Assembly (NCBI GenBank): GCA_034231615.1
Contig: CM067298.1
Location: 59,052,883 to 59,116,882, forward strand
Direction: 5' to 3'
Source: Meghimatium bilineatum
Taxonomy: Eukaryota > Mollusca > Gastropoda > Stylommatophora > Philomycidae
DNA: 64,000 bases
In this document: piece after piece, positions 56,732-64,000 of the stretch
How positions within the stretch are numbered: the first letter of the stretch is position 1
Layout: each line of letters opens with the position of its first letter
Notes under the pieces: generated by a model
Told to the model about the DNA's origin: nothing
What the model saw: the letters and a program-made list of their open reading frames with translations, nothing else
Database searches by the model: none
Translations under genes and position numbers: made by a program

Positions 56732-57816
56732 GGGGTGCAAAGGGAACGCATTGCTCTTGGCGGACCCAGGGTTAGCAGATAACCAAGATCCCAATAGTGC
56801 CTCCTCGTGGCGCACCCTGGTAACATAAATACAGCGGCTAATGCTGATTATGGCTAAATCTTTTGGGGATCGTGTCCGTGAATGTGGAGGTAACAGATGG
56901 AATGAGATTTGACTGCAAAAAGACAGTTAATATCTCCGACACCACTGTGCCAACACATGCAGCAACACTGTCGACACACAGTGAAGCTAGAAAGTCTGGT
57001 AGAAGCATTAGAGGGCGGCCAATGTAGCCCGTACGAAGCAGGCAGATGTTCCAATAAAAATAAAAGCACAATGAGTACACTGAGAAAGATGCACAGCGCC
57101 AGAGGGCAGCGTCATGTGTAAAAAGCATGGAAGACGGTTCGATGAAATTGGAACTAAAGCATTGTTTGCTCGAGACAAGCTTCTTGTTACCAGTGATCCC
57201 AGCCTGGGCCCAACTCTACTATCGAGTCTTTCCTATACCGGAAGCGTATTCGCAGAGAGAAAAGGTTCTATACCCGATGGGCACAGGCATAGCAGTCCGA
57301 GGTGACAAGCACTGTTCAGCTCTAGAACAAAGCACAAGTTCCTAACGTTCCTAAATATGTGTACATATTCGGACCTGGACGAGGGGCTCACGAAGTTGGT
57401 GAATAACACTTCGGCTAAGAAGACGAACGAGCCCGAGCCCAATTCTTCTGTCAAGTTCTTCCTAAACCGGAACTAGGCTTGAGGACGAGAAAAGGTTTAG
57501 TACCCGATGAGCACGGGCACAATATGTCTAATTACACGAGGCATGTTCACTGGCTGCGGAACGTCTCGTGCAGGACAGACGTGAAAGACAAATAGTCTCG
57601 GCATAGAGTCAGTACACATTCACCGTCTGGCGACAGATAGGAAGGATGTCACAGGCTAGGGTAGCCCACCCAAATTGTCAAGGCATGCCGAAATCGGATG
57701 TGCTAGGCCTACAAAGCGCATAACGGTGGCACAACATAATCACGCTCCCGGCGGAAATCGCACGGATATCCGTGCTGGTTACAATGGAGCGAACGCAAAA
57801 CAAACAAACAAACAAA
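56732..57816 (+). mobile_element. 1085-bp non-LTR insertion with 12-bp TSD and AAAC tail
   Basis: Flanked by CCAGTTCTTAGC at 56720-56731 and 57817-57828, a perfect 12-bp TSD. It starts GGGGTGCAAAGG and ends in an AAACAAAC tail (57797-57816), so it is a poly-A-type retroposon with an apparently complete 5' end. More GC-rich than its surroundings. Within it, a block around CCTATACCGGAA...AGAAAAGGTTCTATACCCG (57195-57295) recurs imperfectly at about 57430-57525. No reverse transcriptase, endonuclease or long ORF was found. It may be the 5' region of a LINE, or a non-autonomous derivative. Confidence 0.85.
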
Positions 57817-57895
57817 CCAGTTCTTAGCATCAGACATCTTACCAGTTTTTAACACCAAACATCTTACCAGTTTTTAGCATCATACATCTTAGAAT
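57817..57895. repeat. TTTTAGCATCAG minisatellite, third block
   Basis: Three units of the same array resume directly at the right TSD. Confidence 0.85.
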
Positions 57896-57914
57896 GAACA
57901 GTGTTCATTCTAAG
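57888..57914. repeat. Perfect 12-bp hairpin
   Basis: CTTAGAATGAAC and GTTCATTCTAAG are exact inverses around AGT. Confidence 0.9.
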
Positions 57915-58339
57915 GATGAAGTAGGTCAGTGTTTCTGTTTGGTTATTGAACGCTGAACGCATAAATGGAATTTTAAGTGCGCAGTAATATTGTTCATTGT
58001 ATCATTTATACTATTATTAACTTTAAATCTATTATTGCTAAGTGAAACATATCTATCACAATAGAAATGTATGTTTAAAATAAATTTTCATATAATATAT
58101 CTCTAACATTCTATGATAAATTACTATATCTGCTGTGATATCGTTGCGCATGCGCAAAGAGGTCGGGGGGGGGGGGGGCAACCATTAAAGTTTCTTACAC
58201 AATGTTAAATGTTCTGAATAATTAATTATGATATTGTTTTTAAATGCTATCAGCTGTATAAAAATCACCGGTTGTCTCAGAGTAATATGTGGGTGTGTTT
58301 TGACCAACTTCAATCTTATAATGAACAGAGTATACCCAT
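57915..58339. other. Probable insertion inside the minisatellite
   Basis: Non-satellite sequence between two satellite blocks, starting at the hairpin and ending CTTATAATGAACAGAG. Contains a 15-bp G run (58167-58181) after GCGCATGCGC. No coding potential. Confidence 0.4.
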
Positions 58340-58364
58340 TTTTGCATCAGACATCTTACCAGTT
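58340..58364. repeat. TTTTAGCATCAG minisatellite, last unit
   Basis: TTTTTGCATCAGACATCTTA plus CCAGTT, one unit. Confidence 0.8.
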
Positions 58365-58433
58365 AAAAAAAAAAAATTGAAAATGTACACCGAGTCTCTT
58401 GACAATAAAGTGTTTTCAGTCACAGAGATAATA

Positions 58434-58545
58434 CTTCTACAGTGACGCTATTTTACTTATCACGTTATTTTCATTGGCTGTCGCAAGAAAGTATGCACAG
58501 TGACCAACGAAAAACACTCAAATAGCATCACTTTAGAATGATGAT
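58434..58545 (-). repeat. M1 MITE, copy 2
   Basis: Ends CTACAGTGACGCTATTT and AAATAGCATCACTTTAG are imperfect inverses. The core TTTTCATTGGCTGTCGC is inverted relative to 22760-22881. Confidence 0.75.
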
Positions 58546-59344
58546 ATTAGATCAGTACAAAGGACTGTATAATCGACGAGAGACTTAGTGTACACATTTA
58601 TAACAATTTGGATGAGAAAACTGCGATGATTTAGCTTCATTCATAAATGTTAAAAATTCTACTTTCTAATGAAAATATTTGCCCATGTAAGACTTTGTAT
58701 ATTCGTGTACACTAGAACAATAGAGGGACATATATACAGTAAATTGACCTGACTGTATTTGTTTATCGCCATGCACTTATGAGAAGTGCTTCATATAAAG
58801 CGTATGTTAGTACATTCAAATATTGTCGCACTCAAGTATATTTACTGTCATTAAGATATGTTTAATGCAATCACGGAGGAAAATTGGACTTTGTTGTCCG
58901 CTCGTTGAAAGAGCCACGACTCTCCAAAAGAGAGGTAAACACATTAACTACCTACCAAAAAGAATGTGGTTGAGACGTGGCTTTACTAAAGCTAACATAA
59001 GCAGTTTACAAAATGGTAAGATGAAAGCAGACGACATATTTTCTGGAGTATTGTGAAGATGTATATATGTAATCTCGCATTTAATGACGCTATTGTGTAT
59101 GATGAGGCGAGATAAACAAGGAGAAAGCTTGACAAATAAAAGCGAATAAATATATTAAAAATGATTGATCAAAAGTAGATATATCTGATTGATAGGAAAA
59201 CAAGTTAGCACATATGCAAAGACTAATGTTTACCCACGTATGAACCCCCATACCTCCACCACCACATACACACGCGCACACAAAAACTTTTCTCTGTGTA
59301 AACAGAGGTTAATATAAAATTGCAAAATTAAGTCACTTTCAGAT
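58546..59344. other. No recognised feature
   Basis: A 77-codon ORF at 58823-59056 has no recognised motif. Confidence 0.3.
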
Positions 59345-59450
59345 AGTACTCTAGCGATGGTGCTATTCCACGACCTCGGTAGAGAATGAACCCAGGTACC
59401 TATTATCTGGTGGCTAGGTAGACCAAAGGTATCATTTTGCAAATCACTAG
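59345..59450 (-). repeat. SINE-3, copy 2
   Basis: Minus strand: CTAGCCACCAGATAATAGG, CTGGGTTCATTCTC (B-box-like) and AGCACCATCGCTAGAG. Matches 9455-9562. Confidence 0.5.
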
Positions 59451-59639
59451 TAGTGCAGTAAACTCTATCATCGGATCACCTGGTAGGTTACAAACAATAG
59501 ATATCTGGGTATACAACCGACCCTTTTTGTTTGTGTAAAGTCGGAGTGAGCTGATATACTATATATATAGATGGCCGTGTTTAGAAACTTTGTTTTCAGT
59601 AACCTTCAATATATATAAACTCTACTGGCTAATGTGGAA

Positions 59640-59765
59640 TAGGTCTTGTAAATTGATACATTTGATTTTTCATGTGGTTTTTCATTTATCACTTTGTGTA
59701 TACTTTGTGTTGACAGCTAATGAAAATTACGGGAGAAGTGAAATGCAACACTTTAACAAGATCAT
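59640..59765 (+). repeat. M1 MITE, copy 3
   Basis: Core TATACTTTGTGTTGACAGC followed by TAATGAAAATTACGGG, as in 22760-22881; the ends are less clear. Confidence 0.6.
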
Positions 59766-60419
59766 TACTAAAGAATAATGCTTGTCTTATATTTGCAAAT
59801 GATCACAGTTTAATCCTTTTTTCGTCGTGCCAGTTGTGTCAGATACGAGTACAATAATATATGTACTACTATTGAAGAAAGCAATTATCATAAATGTACA
59901 CATTTTATGGAAAGAAATGTAATATGGTTGAAAAATATATGCTTTTTTATTCTTGAAATATGCATCTCACGATGAATAGAAATAAAGCACAGAAAAGAGT
60001 GAATCTTGAGAGAGGACGAACTGCGCAATCATTATAAATTATCTTCACTTAGATTCGTTAAGACGTTTTTGCGAATGAAAGCTCTGCTGACAAATAGGGA
60101 GTCAGAAGACAAGGTCGTTTGAGATTATTTGCAAACTCTTTGGTAAAAGAGAGGGTGGAGAGATAAAGTGGCCGAGCGTTTGAAATCTACACAAGGAAGA
60201 CAGCTTTGCAGGCAACAGGCCAAATAATATACTGCACAAAAATGGAAGTCAAATACGCACTGAAAATGAGAACAAAATATCCCAGGTTGGAATTGATGGG
60301 AAAATATAAAGAAGGGGGAAGAAGAATAGTTACAGATTGAAATATGAAAGTTATATATAAATTATCATAAATATAGTAAAAGTTATGTAAATGTAGTAAA
60401 GATGTAGTTTTAAAAAAGA
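59766..60419. other. No recognised feature
   Basis: Several short plus-strand readings (near 60060-60360) could be decayed LINE but show no clear motif. Confidence 0.3.
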
Positions 60420-60745
60420 AACAAATTCAAAATATCATGGATAGATAAAAGTGAAAATGAAGATAACGAAAAAGATAATTCACAAAAGAGAGTTGATAGC
60501 TCGCAGCAAAAGAAAACATTCCATATTCTTTGGGCAAACCACGATTGAAGAAACAATGGAGCACATCGTGACAACAGACTGGCTGAAGAGCAAGAGGGGT
60601 GGAAGACGATCATGATAGAAGATGTTGGACAGTTGTAAGATTGTGGCATGAGGGAACAACGGAAACGGAAAGGATTTGCTGTACGAGACAAATCTGTGTA
60701 CAAACATGATGACCAACTCCGCATGTCTGGCTGCCTGCCTGCATG
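60420..60745 (+). pseudogene. RTE-like LINE tail (LINE-D related)
   Basis: Plus strand: SWIDKSENE start, then KRELIARSKRKHSIFFGQTT, IEETMEHIVTTDWLKSKRGG (about 60485-60610), KMLDSC, then MMTNSACLAA. This order fits the KRxLIxxIxxRxxxFFGH...GxGKRGRGR...W segment. Degraded, with stops. Confidence 0.7.
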
Positions 60746-60863
60746 TCATCTAAGTACCTTCAGCGCCAAATCCAAGCGTAGTAGAGAAAAAAAGCCAGAG
60801 ATCTCAATTTTGAACGATGTGAGGCTGCTATGTATAGTTATTGAACATTGTGAAGTCCCATAG

Positions 60864-61205
60864 TCATATTCTCTTTGATATGCGAAGATGTTCTCTTGGT
60901 TTGCCTCTCTTTATTCGGCCCTCTGGTATCAATATATGTAGTGACATTATGTTTTTATAATAAGTCCATCGTTTTATTCTTAGCGGCATAGATAAATATT
61001 GCGGCTTTGTGTCATCTCTTATTTGCTCGTTTGACGAGAATTCTTCCAGTCTTGAATTATTCAAGAGTTCTCTAAGACACTTATTTTCAAATGAATTAAA
61101 CTTCTTATCCAGTGCTTTCGCTAATTTTCATCTTTCGCAGCCACATGTTCATATGGATATTACCTCAAGCATACATAACTTGGTATATTATATTGTATTT
61201 GATTT
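60864..61205 (-). pseudogene. LINE-A C-terminal fragment
   Basis: Minus strand: KCLRELLNNSRLEEFSSNEQ, IRDDTKPQYLSM, IKRWTYYKNIMSLH and GRIKRGKPREHLRI, equivalent to KCLRxI, IREExxQ, RKRRWxxIGHVLRM and KxGRPxETLRRTI of the other LINE-A copies. 5'-truncated and mutated at the GHVLR site. Confidence 0.8.
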
Positions 61206-61212
61206 CCACATG

Positions 61213-61690
61213 TATTAGGTCTGTTGATTATCCCCTTCGCACACCGGATACGCCCATAGGTGCTCAGATCTCCGCTTCAGTAAATCTCTCAGGGTATAAC
61301 GGCTGATGGTTCCGGTTTTTGTTGGTTCACTGCTCTTTTTGAGCTCTTTGTCAGTGGTTCTCAAAGGGCCACGCCCATCTTCACTCCCAATTCCCGCATT
61401 CTCGATATTGACTCATGCTCATTCAACTCAAAATCCTCAGATTGTGAGGATTCGCGAAGAGCAATGAATATGTATGCTTGGTTCATAGGCTGACCGTCTG
61501 ATGTGGTGGCGAGGCTAGCTAATTGGTCGGCCCGTTCGTTTCCCTCAACGCCGGCATGTCCGGGGACAATGATAAGCGTAAGTTTTCGTTTTTTCCAGAT
61601 ATTTGTTGGTGATTGAATGCACTGGACGACAAAGCAATTCGATTAAAATCTCGTTTGATGTATTTCCATAGTCTGTCACTTTGCTGCGCA
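61213..61690 (-). pseudogene. LINE-F RNase H C-terminus
   Basis: Minus strand: KRKLTLIIVPGHAGVEGN, ERADQLASLATTSDGQ (about 61485-61580), PMNQAYIFIALRE, MRELGVKMGVAL, and a Cys-containing end near 61235-61260 equivalent to HLWxCPxC. Best-kept GHAGVxGNERAD motif in the window, 5'-truncated, with frame breaks. Confidence 0.85.
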
Positions 61691-61899
61691 AGTAAGAACA
61701 TTTAATCAACTTTCTGAATTGTTTCTCCACTGAAAGTTATATTAAAATGTAGAATTCATTACGGGGAGAAGTGTTTACATTCCAACTGTTTAATATTATA
61801 CGTAATTTTGTACAGTTTTTGTGACTAGGAGATTAAAAGACCGCAACTACCGCTGCCGATCAATCTATTTGCGCGCAAGGCACTTGAGAAGAAAAGCGT

Positions 61900-61942
61900 C
61901 ATCGGGGGGGAGGGGGCGTGGCGGGAGGGGGGGGGGCTGCGT
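61900..61942. repeat. G-rich tract
   Basis: Runs of 7, 6 and 9 or more G with short spacers on the plus strand; potential G-quadruplex. Confidence 0.7.
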
Positions 61943-62439
61943 AGCGCGCAGATAGTTGAAACGAAGTTTCTTTTAAAATGTGTCCTGTATGATGCATTTT
62001 GAGCATGTCATATAAATGCACATTCATAGTCAGGTATAACGTGTGAGATTTTAAAATCTTTTTATCTCTTGCGTATGACAGTAACAACAATTTTTGTGGA
62101 ATGTTTTCTTTATTGTATTTATTTTCCACTTTGCAGCCATAATTATTATATGAAATATTTCATCTAAATACATAGAATAAATATTGTGGTTATTCAGACT
62201 TTTATACCCGTATGGCAGACATGGACATATAATTCAGGGTGCAAATAATAGGACCACTGTCTTCTTCCGAGCCATGTCGTAGGAGGCGACTATAGAAAGT
62301 TTAGAAATAGACTGATTGTCTGTTACCTGTTAGAAAATCATTGACCCCGCATGTCTTGTCTCTTTTTCAGACTTTGATTCTAGTGTTAAAAATCTGCATA
62401 ATATTATTTTTGTGTGAAAATTGTTGTATTAAATCTTGA
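61943..62439. other. No gene; weak R1 trace
   Basis: GTGCAAATAATAGGACCAC and CGTAGGAGGCGACTATAG near 62229-62300 recall the 3' part of R1 (minus). Nothing else. Confidence 0.35.
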
Positions 62440-62735
62440 ATATTAATTTCCAATCCCCCCTTCCCTGTCAAGAACTGTCAAGAATTCAGCGCCTTCCAGC
62501 ATAATGTGAAGACATTGTAAATCTACACTTCGGGAAAGTTTTTTTGTTAATAGTCAAATTCTCGATTTTATCAGATTTCTTTTCTCCTCAAATTCAAGCA
62601 ATTTAGTTGGTCTATAAAAATGGTATTGTTGACGTCAACTTTTGTCAACCCACCCCAAAAAGGTCAAGAAGAGTAAAACATATTCAGACTCAATCTTCCT
62701 AATTGTTGATGTATTTATGATCATCTCTAGAGAGA
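62440..62735 (+). repeat. M2 copy
   Basis: C-rich CCAATCCCCCCTTCC, TGTTAATAGTCAAATTC, TGTTGACGTCAACTTTTGTC and GTATTTATGATCA right end. Confidence 0.6.
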
Positions 62736-62769
62736 CTACATATTTTGCGGCCTGACACATTAATAATTG

Positions 62770-62875
62770 ATTGTAATCACGAACATTATTGGGGGTTACA
62801 GTACAGTTCTTACACTAACAGTTGGTTGTCAACACAAACATTGTTGTGAATTACAGTACAGTTCTTACACTAACA
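62770..62875. repeat. About 53-bp tandem repeat, 2 units
   Basis: ACAGTACAGTTCTTACACTA occurs twice, each preceded by an ACATT/GTTACAG-type stretch. A third unit (ACATTGCTGGGAGTTACATT) follows the LINE-G insert at 63148-63205. Confidence 0.75.
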
Positions 62876-63147
62876 TCATCACCACCATATTCCGTCTCCG
62901 TAATGAAGGATGGCTGCTACAGACCTCCAACATCTCCTATCTCTTGTTTTGGTTTTGTACTCGACTAGACTGTAGACTGTCCATCTCATGATGTTAATCT
63001 CTCACATGTTTCTTTGTCTACCTTTTGTTCGCCTCCCTTCGACTTTACCCTCAAGTAAGGTCTCTAATAAAGTGTCTTGTTTCTTAGCTTGTTTGTAAAT
63101 TTGTTTATATATTAATATTTACCACATGTCACTGAGAGTACTTTCAT
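62876..63147 (-). pseudogene. LINE-G 3' end inserted in tandem repeat
   Basis: Minus strand: TLLETLLEGKVEGRRTKGRQ, RWTVYSLVEYKTKTRDRRCW and a 3' GGTGGTGATGA end. It separates two units of a tandem repeat; ACTAACA at 62869-62875 and 63148-63154 is a candidate TSD. Confidence 0.8.
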
Positions 63148-63307
63148 ACTAACAGTTTTTGTAAGCATGAACATTGCTGGGAGTTACATTACAGTTTATA
63201 CATTGCATAGCTGTACTGGTGACACGTGTTTTACGAACGATATAACAATTGTGACTAGTTGTAACCAGTTAATATCAAATACGTATAGAAACCACGACCG
63301 TCACGGT

Positions 63308-63474
63308 TATAAGACCTACTGGTTAATAGTAAATCAAACGTTAATAATGACCCATTTGACTTGTCGTGATTTGAATGGTCACTATGGTTATACTTTGTGT
63401 GACAACAAATGAAAATCAAGGAAATAGTCAAATGAGTCATTTTAGAAGGCTGGTTTTCTCATTAACCAATAGGT
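63308..63474. repeat. M1-type MITE with extended inverted ends
   Basis: AAGACCTACTGGTTAATAG on the left is inverse to ATTAACCAATAGGTCTT on the right; inner TGACCCATTTGACT pairs with AGTCAAATGAGTCA. The core TATACTTTGTGTGACAAC plus AATGAAAAT is that of M1. Confidence 0.8.
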
Positions 63475-64000
63475 CTTAATAAGATCTTATATAGCCGAGG
63501 GTGGCGTAAATAGCTCATAATGATGTGAAGGAATTCCATGAAATATTTATTCACAATTAACTGTTACAGTGAAGTTGCAAATTGTGAATAATTTCCTTGC
63601 CCCTGAAGATTCAGGAATAAACCCATTGACACCAATCACTACGATCGATTCTCACACATGCTGAATTCACATTATTTCCACGTGACACGGTGATAAAATA
63701 GGTTGTTGTAGTATTGGGATGGTGCGGTGTTTTCCACCGCAAGTTAGAAATGACACTGCCATCTATTATCTTTTCTATTCCACCACTTGTCTGTCCACGT
63801 GGCGTTCTTTGTGACCCTCCGTCATTTCTTTTTTATCATTACTCCATCGGACCTCAAGTTATGCACGTCGAGAGTAACATACGAGTAAGTATCACCAGCG
63901 TGTACCTTAGTGTTTCTTATGTACTTGCTTGAAGTTGTTGTGTTTTTATTTATTTAAGAAGAAATTTAGTTTGTTTGCAATAGTTCACACACTTCCATCG
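63475..64000. other. No recognised feature
   Basis: A 72-codon ORF (63714-63932) carries no recognised motif. The window ends here. Confidence 0.3.

Noticed and set aside
56838..57128. 96-codon minus-strand ORF in the 1085-bp element
   Set aside because: No recognisable domain and opposite to the orientation implied by the AAAC tail.

Overview
Eukaryotic, intron-era repeat landscape with no convincing host gene. The window is AT-rich, packed with decayed non-LTR retrotransposons (LINEs), tRNA-derived SINEs, MITE-like palindromes, minisatellites and ATCC-type simple repeats. The LINE protein types (RTE-like reverse transcriptases, an I-clade/Nimbus-like RNase H with the GHAGVxGNERAD signature, and a LINE whose C-terminus carries a C2H2-like finger) are common in lophotrochozoan invertebrates. 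I infer a mollusc, perhaps a heterobranch snail, but sequence reading alone cannot settle this.

For this annotation I sorted the LINE debris into provisional families. LINE-A: RTE-like, GRPxETLRR tail. LINE-B: RT plus RNase H with a WMNRWAMGNTG stretch and an ACCA-type tail. LINE-C: endonuclease first, C2H2-like finger last. LINE-D: RTE-like, ending RDRELWRAM. LINE-E: IKWFGHxMR with an ACAG-type tail. LINE-F: Nimbus-like RNase H. LINE-G: RTE-like, KYFGHI...LLEGKVEGR. LINE-H: YADD fragment with RRRWADDIKDNMN. Non-LINE families are SINE-1 (about 185 bp), SINE-2, SINE-3, SINE-T (391-bp unit with Pol III A and B boxes), R1 (about 285 bp, the most frequent repeat here), D1, D2, and two inverted-repeat families M1 and M2.

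Layout. 0-6 kb: LINE-A, R1, SINE-1, LINE-C and a LINE-G copy broken by LINE-H and by a SINE-T dimer with an 11-bp target-site duplication (TSD). 6-18 kb: R1, SINE-T, a 1.3-kb LINE-B, D1/D2 pairs, an internally deleted LINE-C and a 1.4-kb LINE-G carrying a LINE-H insert with a 12-bp TSD. 18-27 kb: two large minisatellites (16-bp unit, interrupted by LINE-F; 24-bp unit, about 110 copies). 27-38 kb: LINE-D, long inverted repeats (28.8-30.1 kb), LINE-C, LINE-E, LINE-F, a foldback element and an M2 element. 38-43 kb: the most complete LINE (LINE-A, 1.75 kb) inserted in an R1 copy, then more R1, LINE-E and LINE-F. 44-52 kb: SINE-2, a 45-bp minisatellite with 173-bp higher-order units, two LINE-F RNase H pieces and five exact-period 77-bp units. 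52-64 kb: RT fragments, SINE-1, LINE-B, a minisatellite interrupted by several insertions (one a clean 1085-bp element with a 12-bp TSD and AAAC tail), MITEs and further LINE tails.

The long open reading frames (340, 850 and 920 codons) are by-products of stop-free tandem repeats. No LINE fragment is intact. The interest lies in the nested insertion history, the SINE/satellite hybrid, the higher-order arrays and the undescribed inverted-repeat elements rather than in a gene system.
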